This document shows positions 13,316 through 24,799 of a stretch of DNA of 64,000 bases, one piece after another. How positions within the stretch are numbered: position 1 is the first letter of the stretch; each line of letters begins with the position of its first letter. Under the pieces are notes generated by a model. That model had not been told where the DNA came from. It saw only the letters and a list, made by a program, of their open reading frames with translations, and made no database searches. The stretch is from NCBI GenBank assembly GCA_030549335.1, contig CM060193.1, forward strand, positions 47,105,391 through 47,169,390, given 5' to 3'. This DNA is from Pontederia crassipes. Its lineage: Eukaryota > Streptophyta > Magnoliopsida > Commelinales > Pontederiaceae. A program made the translations under genes and the position numbers.

Positions 13316-13349
13316 TGGATGAATGAATATGTTATTAATTAATTATGTA

Positions 13350-13605
13350 GTTTAGACTTTGTTTGACTAAGCTTATAAGTAATTTATAATTTAATTTTGA
13401 AAATATCTCACAACTCGATCAAATCTATTTATAAGTACTTAAAAAATAAGCAGAGCGACTTATTTTTTTCTTAAATAAATAAGTTACTTATTTTGGTCCT
13501 AACTAATTAATTTTTAGTTGTTTTATTCAAACACATAAGCTTATTTAAGTAAGTTTTAGTTAATAAATTACTTTTTTAACAGCTAAATGGACCCCTAATT
13601 AGCGC
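13350..13605. mobile_element. Possible MITE
   Basis: The left part (about 13350-13400) and the reverse complement of the right part (about 13550-13605) share an imperfect inverted arrangement around an AAGTAATTTAT core and AAGCTTATAAG-like motifs. The outer right end reads GGGGTCCATTTAG in reverse complement. This fits a small AT-rich foldback element, but no clean target duplication was found and the superfamily is unclear. It fills most of the gap between the copia fossil and the GC-rich element upstream of CSLA. Confidence 0.35.
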
Positions 13606-13654
13606 TTACAGGAAACAAAAGGATGAAAATGGAAAGGAACATCATAATGTAATA

Positions 13655-14162
13655 GGGTATAATGTGCATCCTCACGACTTAAGTTGGGATGATTGTCCTC
13701 CCATTTTCTCTGTCCTCCAATGGACGATCGATGGTCGAGATCGGGAATCGTATGCTCACCCATCACTCCTCTCTCGATCCCCTCCACCTCGATCACAAAG
13801 CGTCCGGCAAAAATGGCAACTGCCTCCTCCCACTCCCTCGTGCTCGCCGCCATAGCCTTCGAGCAAGTGCCCGGCTCCGCCCCGATGAAGTCCCCCACCA
13901 CCACCCCGTGGCTCCCCGCTAAACCTCTAAATGGCCCCACCCCCGTTGCTCTCCCCCTGTCTTTCGCCGCTCCCCCGATGGCGCTACCTCCGCCGTCGGA
14001 GCCCCCCACATCTCCCTTGCTCCCAATGCCTGGGCGCCTTCCTCCGCGGCCTCCATCTCACGGTCGTCTCCTTCTAGATCATACAACTCTTGGTGGTGGA
14101 TCTCGACCGTCGATCATCCATCATCAGACAGTGGAGAAAATGGGAGGACGCGCATTATACCC
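13655..14162. mobile_element. GC-rich terminal-inverted-repeat element upstream of CSLA
   Basis: The left end begins GGGTATAATGTGCATCCTC and the right end, reverse complemented, begins GGGTATAATGCGCGTCCTC. The match continues through a TCCTCCCATTTTCTC block and a CGATGGTCGAGATC block, with a short indel, for about 70-90 bp. The interior is strikingly GC-rich compared with the AT-rich flanks and has long open frames on both strands (for example a minus frame of 136 residues and a plus frame of 158). None shows a family motif I know. The structure resembles a Mutator-like non-autonomous element that has picked up host sequence, but I could not find matching 9-bp flanks, so the family is inferred. 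Confidence 0.55.
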
Positions 14163-14227
14163 TTATTAAGTTAATTAGTTAATTGATGGGATAAAACAAA
14201 TAATAATAATAAAGTGTATGCATGCAG

Positions 14228-16297
14228 AGCATGGTGGAGTTGGAGTGTTCGCGGTGGGCGAGCAAGGGGACGACCATAAAGTATGAGAGCAGGGAGAACA
14301 GGAAGGGGTACAAGGCGGGGGCATTGGAGGAGGGGATGAAGCGCAACTACGCCAAGGAGTGCGAGTACGTCGCCATCTTCGACGCCGACTTCCAGCCGGA
14401 GCCTGACTTCCTCAAGCACACCATCCCTTTCCTCCTCCACAACCCCCACATTGCCCTCGTCCAGGCCCGGTGGAGGTTTGGTAAGTTAACTTATTCATTC
14501 CCCACTTATTCGTTCGTTTTTTTATGCTTACTTTTATTCTAAGATATATGTAATGGTTTTCTGCCTGCTTGTCGAACACTTGCTACAAGTGAACTGCCTT
14601 TGCCTGCAATATTCTTCTGGTGGCTACTACCTGCCTTTGACATACGTGCATATCACGAATATATACAAGAGATATGATGTAATAGAATAAATGTCAATAG
14701 GGAGCTGATCAGAGATCCCTCTGATGAGGAAATTGTTTAGTTAGAAAATCCAACCAGAACTAAGCCCCTGGATCAGACGGGGTGTCCTTCTACTAGTAAC
14801 TAATAAGAGAAGACATCTGTACTAGAACCGTTAAGGATTTTTGCAATTCTGGTCGGTTGTTGAAATTTTAAAAAAAAAAAATTTGACATAAATGCCAACT
14901 GAACTAGTTTCCACTATAGCAGAAGAGCAAGTGGACCTCGCGAGATCAATATACGGGCTTTGTACCAACCCACGCTCTTAGGATTTGAGCTCTCGGATGA
15001 TTCGCGGGAAGTCTCCGGAAGAGGAGAAGGAGAAAAAAGGGAGAAATCGCAGAGGAGTTGGTGGAAGAAAAACAATGAAGAGTAAAAATTTAATTCAAAA
15101 GAAGACGAATTACAATTCAACTAACTATATTACAATTAACTGAAAGAACCGACAACAATCAACTAAGAATTATGAAACTGAACACATCAACTGAACACAT
15201 CAGCTGAATTTATACTAAACTTGCGAACCGATACAAAAGGGTATAAACGGGTACAAGAAAAGTAACAATGCTACAAACTTCATAACTCTGCAATTGCTTC
15301 CTTCAACTCGCCGACAATTGACAGACGAAGATGAAGCTGATAACGTCGGAAATGCCGCCGACGATGATGTCGCCAATGGACACACTACCAAAAAATAATA
15401 ACATAATTACTTACTAATCAACCTGGACCATTTTTTTCACTTACTGTTTTCCCCATTAACATGTATTGATGTACAAAAAAACTGTCAATGTATGCTTTTA
15501 CAACTTACCTAAAATGATTGATTTAACGTATAGATCTACATCTACATTGAACCATATATATATATATATATATATAAACAAAAATTGTATTAGTTAGCAC
15601 TCTTTAATAACAGTCATATTATTAAATAGTGCTAACTAATACAATTTCCGTTACTATATATATAGTTGATACTTATATGTCATGATGTGGACGGCAACAA
15701 ACAGTGAATTCGGATGAATGCGTGCTGACGAGGATGCAGGAGATGTCACGGAATTACCATTACGCCATCGAGCAAGATTCTGGGTCCTCCACCTATGCCT
15801 TCTTTGTCTTCAATGGCAAGTAATTAACATATATACATGTAGACTAGCTATTCTTTTTTTTTCTTTATATATACATATATATATATATGTATATATATAT
15901 GTGTGTATGGAGTTGATCGTTATATATGTTGTATATATGTATATGTATATGTTTAGGGACTGCTGGAGTGTGGAGGATCTCTGCTCTGAATGAAGCAGGA
16001 GGTTGGAAAGATCGAACAACGGTGGAGGATATGGATTTGGCCGTCCGTGCATGTCTCAAGGGCTGGAAGTTCGTCTACCTTGGAGATCTTGATGTAATAA
16101 TTAATATACAGTCAATTAAATAAATTAGTATAATACTAATATCAATAAGCAAATATATATATATATATATAATTGCAGGTGAGAAACGAATTGCCGAGCA
16201 ACTTCAAGGCATACCGTTACCAGCAACATCGGTGGGCTTGTGGAGCGGCCAACCTCTTCAGAAAGACGCTTCTCGAGATTGCCAAAAACAAGGCCAG

Positions 16298-16365
<68 letters not shown>

Positions 16366-17208
16366 TTGAAGGAACAATTAATGGATTATTGTTATTATTA
16401 CTATTTTATAACTGACACAATCATATAATTGTATGCAGAAAGTAACTGTGTGGACAAAAGTCCATGTGATATACAGCTTCTTCTTCGTGCGGAGAATTGT
16501 GGCTCATATCTTCACGTTTGCGTTCTACTGCGTTGTGATCCCTGCGACCGTCTTGGTCCCCGAGGTCGAGATACCCAAATGGGGCTCCATCTACATCCCT
16601 TCCATGATTGCCCTACTCAACGCCGTTGGAACTCCAAGGTATATATTATTTATTTTACCTTCTTAACTATATGACATATATATGCAGTGCTTAATTGATT
16701 AAATGCTAGCTAGTTATTAATTGCTTGCATGATCAGGTCACTTCACCTGTCAGTGTTTTGGTTCCTGTTCGAGAATGTCATGTCTTTGCATAGAACAAAG
16801 GCCGTCTTCATTGGATTACTGGAAGCTGGAAGAGCCAATGAGTGGATCGTCACCGAAAAGCACGGAGATGCATTGAAGAAGACCAAAACAGCATCAAATA
16901 AGTCCACAACGACAAGGAAAGTTCCGAGACTCAGATTTGCCGGCAGGTGTATGTGTGATTAATTTAGTTACTATAAATCCATGCACGCATTAGTTTATTC
17001 GTTTCTAGTGCTCTCACTCGTGTAACTCTAATTAATTATGATTAGATTACATCTACTGGAGCTATGGTTTGGAGGCTACCTCTTCTTCTGCGGTTGCTAT
17101 GATGTTGCATACGGAAAGAGCAATTGCTTCATCTACCTTTTTCTCCAAGCATCTGCCTTCTTTATTGTAGGTTTCGGTTATGTTGGTACCTTTGTTACCA
17201 ATTCTTGA
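14228..17208 (+). CDS. CSLA: Cellulose synthase-like A (glucomannan 4-beta-mannosyltransferase), 5'-truncated
   Basis: CSLA enzymes are Golgi membrane GT2 glycosyltransferases that build beta-1,4-mannan or glucomannan from GDP-sugars. Seven exons fit: 14228-14480, 15705-15815, 15957-16093, 16179-16292, 16439-16638, 16737-16946 and 17046-17208. All phases agree and the joined frame is open for 395 residues. It contains the DAD motif ([12 protein letters not shown]), the FNGTAGVWR block, the ED of TED in VEDMDLA, the QxxRW motif (QQHRW), and then about five hydrophobic segments in the C-terminal half. Usual length is about 530 residues: the N-terminal membrane segment and first catalytic Asp region are absent, and upstream sequence is transposons. 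Two introns start with GC (15816 and 16293). The second is a poor donor beside an expanded (TA)n tract. It may be a decaying gene or one whose first exons were displaced. Family call is firm; function is doubtful. Confidence 0.88.
14481..15704 (+). other. CSLA intron with a hairpin and LTR-like debris
   Basis: This 1.2-kb intron has GT and AG ends (GTAAGT donor). It contains a moderately GC-rich segment at about 14930-15390 that resembles a piece of an LTR, though no partner copy is in the window. It also has a compact inverted repeat at about 15582-15648 (TTGTATTAGTTAGCAC and its complement), probably a tiny MITE, plus (TA)n tracts. I see no coding sequence in it. Confidence 0.4.
16299..16362. 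repeat. (TA)n microsatellite in a CSLA intron
   Basis: About 64 bp of uninterrupted TA dinucleotides start a few bases after the unusual GC donor of the fourth visible CSLA intron. Other short (TA)n tracts occur at about 15555-15575, 15870-15960 and 16150-16172 in neighbouring introns. Confidence 0.95.
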
Positions 17209-17347
17209 ATGGTTGGTAATTTTTTATCTGATGATAAGTTTATATTTAATAACATGGCAATAAAGTAGCGCATAACAGTTTTCATGTATATTTGAGATGA
17301 AAATTCTTATATGCGCTAAGGGACTGAAGTCAATGGCCCATTTAGTT

Positions 17348-18455
17348 ATGTTTTGTTGATAACAAAAAAAATTGGATGATAAAGTTGCTAATGATACTTG
17401 AAATAATTACATACAGGTTTAAGATCAAAAGGATGAAAGTTTCCGAAAGATTCGTCGAGTTAGAACGAAGAAAATTAAATTTAATGAGTGATCGGTCTAC
17501 ACGCTGGTTGAACCGCTCAGGAACAGTCAAACGATAATTTGAAGAAATGAATCAGAAACTCAGCCGGCTACATCACCGATCGATTATCACACGACCGAAC
17601 AACATCAGAGATCATGTCGATTGTGATTTCAATCTCAGCGATCGACGCCCACGCGATCAGCAACATTAGGATCGTGTTGGTCATGATTTCAATCTCACCA
17701 GTCGATCACCCACAAGACCCGACAACATCAAGGGTTATGACGGTCGTGTACGAGGCTGCACTACCGATCGACCGGCTAGGGGTTTTTCGAAAAAGAAAGA
17801 GTAATGGCTAGTAACTAGTCGACCGACTAATTACTAGTGGACTAGTCACGGATACTGAAGCACAATAATGGCTATTTTTTAGTGGGAACTATTTCAAAAT
17901 TAGATGTATGTAGCTCATAAAAAAATCTATAAATGAAGTGTCAAAGCTTGAGAGAAGGTTATCAAGAAAAGAAAATCAATCAAAACTTCCTTTAAGTCCA
18001 AAGCATTGTCTTGAGCCCAAGTTTGCTTGCAAATCATCACTTCTTCTTCCAGTTCTAAGCGTGAGCATTCCTTACAAGAAGAGAGAGTTGGAGGAAATCT
18101 TTGTACTCTGATTAGTAAAATTGAGAAGCTCTTTGTAAGAAAAGGTGTGCATTGCCTCTTGAGTAAAAAAGAAGGTGTGGTGTAAATAGGATTGTTCTCT
18201 CCCTACAAAAAAAAATAATGTTAATGGATCTCCGATGATCTTGAGGATGAAAAGTCAAAGCGAGAACGTAGGCCAAGAAGTTGTACCGAACCTCATCAAC
18301 ACATCATGCCTTATTGTGTTTGATCTTTTATTCTTTACTATTACATACTTTCATGTAATTGTTTTTTCGAAATTGATTTTGATATTCACAATTAATTTTT
18401 TATACACCAATTCACCATCACCACCCCTCTTGGTGCTCACGATCCTACATGTAGG
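17348..18455 (+). mobile_element. Probable solo LTR or LTR fragment, copia type
   Basis: The segment opens with TGTTTTGTTGATAAC and ends near a CACCCCTCTTGGTGCTCAC block. These resemble the two ends of large plant copia (SIRE/Maximus-like) LTRs. Between them is LTR-like non-coding sequence with a TATAAATGAAG-like promoter patch near 17928. No second copy and no clear 5-bp flanking duplication were found, so it is tentative. Treated as a fossil. Confidence 0.4.
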
Positions 18456-18659
18456 ACTCTATCTCACACGACCACATGATCATTAGATGTCTCCACTCTC
18501 CATATGAGGTGGATGATATGTAATGAATTTGTCATGTTACATAATAAAGTTTTTTATGTGTACCCTTAAAACATCACACACGCATCTATATAGCATCTTT
18601 TTTTCCTATATACATACGAAGCACATCCAAATCGTCAATAATAAAATCATCAAAGCATA

Positions 18660-20836
18660 TTATGATGTAGGAAAGATAAGATATATTTTATTCGTTGTTA
18701 TTGTTATATTTATCCTTCTAAATTACTTAGATTCTGTCAGTTAGTATTCTTGTTATTTTATCTTTTTAGATTTTAAATTAATCTAGATTTGATTGTAAAA
18801 TGTCTACAAATATGTATGAACTCTTTTGTTATTGGTCGTTCAATTATTTCATAAATTTGTGTGATTTTTGAGTCTTGATGGATTTCGAGTCTATGGTATT
18901 TGAACCATCAACCTCTTTCGAGATTCGTCCGAAAATTATAATCTCCTCCATTTTACGGTCCTCCGTTGCTTTACCAGTCTTTTTATTTTATCTTTTTAAA
19001 TTTTAAATTAGTTTGTATTTAATTGTAAATGCCTATAATTATAAATAGGCATGAACTCTTTTATTATTGGTAGTTCAATTATTATTCAATATTTCATAAA
19101 CCTGTGTAGTTTTGTTTCTCGATGGATTTCGAGCCTCGTTGGAATTCGAGTTTATCAAGCTATTGATGGTGCTTTGAACCATCAACATCTTTCAAAATTC
19201 TTCTGAAAGTTATAATTTTGTCCCCTTTACGATCCCTCGTCACGTCAGATTCTGTCAATTAGCATTTTGATAGAATCTGGGTAATCTAAAAAGATGAAGA
19301 TAACAATTACAATTAACAAAATATATCTTATCTCTCTTACATGAGAATCTAACTATCTAAAAAGATAAAGGTAACAATACCAACTAATAAAATATATTTT
19401 ATCTCTCCTACATCAGTCCCCATCTCTTCGAAAGAGTTTTTTTAGAAGAAAAAGGATGAACATCATAGTTGTGGTTGTCATCCTCTTCAAAAGGGTTCGA
19501 CCTCCAACTCTATCTCGTTGTGATCTTGTCTTCTTTCAATCAATCAGTATCAAATAACAAGATATTATTCTCAAATCTTAACTTGAAAATGCAATATGTA
19601 GAAAATTAAAATGTTTGGTTTGACAAAAATTTTCATGCATCTCACATCAACTTTAAGCACTTGAAGTGAATATCTTTTGTTAGTTGATGAACTTAATTCC
19701 AACTTTTCATCTACTTCCTGAATGAATTTATCTTCTTTTGGCTCAGAAAGAAAATCCAAAATAATCGACTATTGAGTATTTTGATATATTCTGATATCCT
19801 GAGTAACTTCTTATAATTCTTCAATTGGAGCAGACATAATTTCCAAAGATAATTGATCTTCATAAGATTGTACATATTCTAATGAAGTCTCGAACATTTT
19901 ATTGATTATATTCTCCAATCATTGCTAAAGTTTCTCAATTGAATTTTTTATATTATCCAAATGAATTTCAACTTCTTCCATTAAATTTTGCTTATTTTGT
20001 TGAGACTTGCTTGATTGCTAAAAAATAAGGTAATGATATGATGAAGGCAAAAAGTGTTGGATGAGTAATTTCTTCAATTTTTGTCATGTCCGAATAGATT
20101 ATTTTTCATGATAAGCGCTTATTATCTTTTCACCATGATAAAGTTCTATTTGAAAATTTATTGGCCACTAATTTGACTTGTTAAGATTCTGGAATATCTA
20201 ATAATCAAAGAAGTGATCAACTTTAGAAATCCAATGTAAAAGGTCATCAACATGAAAGTAACTATAAGATTGTTCTATCCTCATCTTGCTACTTAAAATA
20301 ATAGAAAAAAAATAAAAAGAATATAAACTAACAAATCATGAGAGAGAAAAATAATAATAATTCAGATGTAATCAACTAGAGATAACGAAATGGAGAAAAG
20401 AAAAAATAAAGGATGAATCGATTATGAATGATAAGAAAATAATAAAATAATAAAATAAATGGATGATGGGAGAGAAAATGAGCACCAAAATGAGGAGGTA
20501 AATCTCCTCGAATGCTCTAATACCACTTGATGCAGCGGGAGATCATAAAGTGGAGAATATTACAACTTTCGGACGAATCTCGAAAGAGGTTGATGGATCA
20601 ATCTCAATAGCTTCATAAACTCGGAATCCACCAAGAAATAAAATCATACATGTTTATAAAATAATTGAACTACCAATAACAAAATAGTTCATGTCTATTT
20701 GTAGGCATTTTAGGATCAAATATAAACTATTTTAAAATCTAAGAAGATAAAATAACAAGAATGCTAACTGACAGAATCTAAAAAATCTAAAAGGATAAAG
20801 ATAACATCTGAAAAAATATATCTTATCTCTCCTACA
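18660..20836 (-). mobile_element. Fossil small LTR element (gypsy-like gag remnant) with inverted LTR copies
   Basis: A 306-bp LTR at 20531-20836 has TG and CA ends. A tRNA-Met-type primer site (TGGTATTAGAGC on the minus strand, about 20515-20526) lies beside it. A second LTR end lies at about 19260-19412 in the same orientation, with a purine-rich tract beside it. The internal region (about 19413-20514) is short and its minus strand has a gypsy-gag-like patch (LHWISKVDHFF, about 20215-20250). Additional copies of the LTR sequence at about 18665-19240 lie in inverted orientation. The element is broken and has no pol, so it is a deleted or non-autonomous relic. Confidence 0.6.
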
Positions 20837-21669
20837 TTAGATTAGCACTATGAAAAATGCCTACATTGATGTCAAGGAGATGCCTAGGGCGCCATTGCTG
20901 AAGGGCAGGAAGGTGATGTCTACTATGTTCATGGGTAGCATCAACAGTCGGACAAAATCTCAGAAGGCGTAGCGAGGAGTTGTGCCATCAATAGTAGAGA
21001 AGTTGGAGGTAGTCTCATACAACCCGTGCAATCACGATCAGAACAAGGAGGTTAAGGTACGAGAACTTGGAGTTGGATCTATGTGGATTGCACAGGCCAT
21101 TTTGCTTGTTGAGTCTAGAGTCAAGGGAGAACAAGACTAGGACTAAAATAAGAGGAATAGAGTGGCATTACAATGAGTAGAAGGAAGAGGGAAATGGTGA
21201 GGAAGTATGGGAAGGACTGAAGAAAAAGAAGAAGAATGTAGTAAGATATGTGAAGCTAAGTTGTTGGCTAGAATTAATTGCTTCTGTGTGTGAGAGAGAG
21301 AGAGAGATGTTGCCTAGACTTAATTGCTTCACACACATAGATTTTGGAGGAAATTACAATAATTAATGGAGGAAGAAAGAGAGAGAGAGCTTAGTGATAA
21401 AGAAATTATGGAGGAAGGAAGGCAAAGAGATAGAGAGATGAAGAAATTAATGTAGGAAGAAATGTTCGAGCAGTCAAGACATTTTTATGGAACAAGGTGG
21501 ACCGCCGAGGTAGAAAATGATAGTTAGAGATTGCAAAGTTTTGTAAATTTTATGATGGATGTTTAGGATGTGCTCTGATGTCTGCAGAAAAAAAAGATGC
21601 TACTCAAGTTCATTAAATTATACATACATACATACATATATACATACATACATACATACATATATATAT
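20837..21669. other. Unclassified intergenic stretch with GA-rich and CATA repeats
   Basis: A more GC-balanced patch (20850-21130) has no frame I recognise. It grades into GA-rich low-complexity sequence with (GA)n near 21290-21310 and 21370-21440, then (CATA)n/(TA)n repeats at about 21623-21670. Nothing here supports a gene. Confidence 0.5.
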
Positions 21670-22012
21670 AGTTTAATGTGCATGTCACACACTTTCTGTG
21701 TGAAGCGCATATCAAGTGACTGTATACATACTTTTCTTTATTTTTTGTGATATCTTTCTTCATTAATAGTTTAGGAAAAATAGTTTTATAGCATAATAAG
21801 TTATAAAAAAATTTATTATATCTATTATGAATGATAATAATATGCATAAGTTCATAAAATTTAAAAAATAATGAAAAGTTGATGCTTTAAATCACATTTT
21901 TGTTAACGTCTAAACTATTAATGAAGAATGATATTAAAAATTAAAGAAAAGTATGTGTAAAGTCTCTTCACATGCGCGTCACACGAAAAGTGTTTGACAT
22001 GAACATTAAACC
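21670..22012. mobile_element. Foldback MITE, about 340 bp
   Basis: The left arm (about 21670-21775) and the reverse complement of the right arm (about 21902-22012) match over about 105 bp, starting GTTTAATGT and including CATGTCA, CGTGTGA/TGTGTGA and ATTAATAGTTTAG blocks. The middle is about 120 bp of AT-rich sequence. The arms make up most of the element, as in MITEs. The flanks are TA-rich, so a target duplication cannot be read with certainty and the superfamily is open. Confidence 0.65.
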
Positions 22013-23564
22013 ATATTTATGTATTAGTTTTATACATTAAATTGATGAACCTACTATTTCTATAAATAATTAAAATAAAATGATTAATTTCTAAAGTTTT
22101 TAGTTTAATAAAGTGCTCTCACTGCAAAATCTACACGAACTCTAAAATGAAGTTCTAGACATATGTGACTTTTGAAATCTTACTGTGTGTCCTCGATCGA
22201 GAAATAATAAGTTCAAAATGCACAAGGATTAAATTGTAAGAACAACAAAAGTGGAATAGCTTTTGGGGGGATCCCACCCATGAATCATATCGAAGGATCC
22301 TCATTCTTCTCATAGATGCACACATCAATGAAGTCTTCTCCCATCCACGCCTCCGTCGTCAATAACGCCCAATAATCACACTTCCAATATTTTTTTGACA
22401 TTAAACGATGAAATTCGCACATTGATCACGTCTACAAGCATCCCAACTATAATTAAGTTTATTATTCGTTAGACTTTATATTAAGTCAATTATTCTCAAG
22501 TTCCATCAAATCAACATGTTTAATGAATGTCCCAATTATAATTCCCTTTGTGAGATAATCAACTCACTAGTAGGCATGCATAACACTATCACTTCCTTTT
22601 CATCCATTATATATTGTATATAGCGTTATTCTATCTTAATATTTTTTTCTTTAAAATTATTGTTTCCACTATGTATTAAGCTTATCACAGCTTGATTATC
22701 ATAGTACATTTAAAAGTGGTCCTCTGGTCAAATTGAGCTCTAATTCTAAAAGAAAATGTCTGAGCCAAATTTCATGGGCAGCTTCTATACTCCAAGGAAG
22801 CAATGTACTCAGCTTTTTGTATGTGTCTAACCACACATCCTTATATCTTATTAGCTCAAGAAATGACTGCTCCACCCAATAAAAATAAATGACCTAATGT
22901 AAATCATTTCAATATCCTACAGTCTCAAGTACAACAGCATAGTATGTCAATCTCAAATGTATGGTGCCCTTCAAATATCACAGAATCTTTTTAATGACCT
23001 CCTATCTTTTCGGGATTATTTTTAAATTTGAGTACCAAGATTACTGTATAAGCCAAATTAGGCTATGCATAGAGCATCATATACATTAAACTTCCTATCA
23101 TTTGTGCATAGGCATAGGATTCCTCTAAAAATTTATGTTCGATATTGGGACACTGACTTTTATTGAGTCTCTTCCCAATCGCAAGTAGTGTATGTTCTAG
23201 TTTACAATTTTACATTCCAAATCTCTATAACTCTTTGTTTTATGTATTGCTCTTGATTCGAACTCAATGTCTTTAATTTCTGTCTCTAATAATTTAAATG
23301 CACGGTAAATAGGTTGCTTCTCTCATATCTATCATTTCAAATTGCTTGCTCAATTTGTCTTACATTTCATTGAGCATTGAGACATCCACATAAAGTTTGT
23401 GTGATAACATCACAAAATTTCTCTCACTTCTTTTAATGTACACACAATGATTCAATTTATTTAACTTAAAACTAAATTGGACTATCGTCACATGGAATTG
23501 AAGATACTATTTGTCGTGATGTTTGCTTTAAATCATCTATACACCTTATTTTCTTGGCATTTTA

Positions 23565-23592
23565 CTATATATATATATATATATATATATAT
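23565..23592. repeat. (TA)n microsatellite
   Basis: A short uninterrupted TA tract inside the copia fossil. Confidence 0.8.
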
Positions 23593-24799
23593 GGCGCAAT
23601 TTAAAATGATTGACCTAACGTCCATTTGAACTAACTCCAAATTCATATGTGCAATTATCGTTAAGATCGTCCTAATTGAAACAAACTTAGCCATCGAAGA
23701 ATATGTTTTTCGGAAGTCAATTTCAATTTTTTTAGTATAGTCATTGACAACTAAACTCGCTACCATTTGCACTTTCTCTTGAACACCCATTTGCACCCCA
23801 TTAATTGCTTACCTACTCTTAGATCACAAAGTGTGCATACTCTATTCTGATCAATTGAGTCCATTTTAGCTTTTGTGATGGTTGACCATGATTATGAATC
23901 ATTAAAATTCATCACTTCTTTCTATGTGATAGGACTTGTAATATTCTTTATATCAACATTGAAGAAATAACACGAAGTCTCACAACTATGCAACACATAA
24001 TTATCTAAATGTGCAAGCTTTGATTGTGGTCTCTTGTTATTATTTATGCTTGTAGAATTAATGGGTTCCTCCACTCCGTCCAAATGTATAGAATCACTTG
24101 TAGCCTCAACTTCCATTGTTATATAATATCGTGTATTTTTTAAGTTGGTACATCATCCTCTAGAGTCATGAGAGGATAATTGTCCTCACGAACTTTTCTT
24201 TTTATTTTCTATATGAGATCCCTATCCGGGTGAAAAAAACCAAAACCTTTTGAATTTTTCACTATATCCAATAAACTTACAAGTTATCATCCTAAAGTCT
24301 GGTTTGTCAACTCGCTAAGAACTGATATGTGTGCTTTACATTCTCATTTTCAGATATGTCCAACTCGAGTTGCTTGTCATTCCATAGTTCATATGATGTA
24401 GATTCAATGGACTTGGTGAGAATTTTATTCTGTATTACTTGCGATCAATATTGCCTCTCCCCAAAAAACTTTTGACATATTGAGACAACATACATCTTAC
24501 TACATTAATCAATGTCCTATTTTTTTATTTCCACCACTTCATTTTATTGTGGGATAAGGCATAGTAATCTCCTTATGTATCCCTTCAAAAATGTAGTAAT
24601 CCTCAAATTTGGTATAACATTTGTTATAGTAATCTAATTAGAGGCATATTCTCCTCCACTATTTGTTCTCTTCCTAAACTCTTCTCACTTCAGCCTTATA
24701 TCTCTTGAAAATTTTAAAAGCTTCACTTTTTTCTTTCTAAGAGATAGACATAGAAGAATCTAAAGTAAATTGTCGATAAATATTATAAGTATGCCTTAT

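Noticed and set aside
13599-14169. Frames of 136 and 158 residues as host genes
   Set aside because: They overlap each other on opposite strands inside an inverted-repeat GC-rich element, have no recognisable domain, and do not match the CSLA N-terminus. I kept them only as contents of the element.
14681-15400. Extra CSLA exon in the long intron
   Set aside because: Exons 14228-14480 and 15705-15815 join in phase and give continuous CSLA sequence, so nothing is missing between them.
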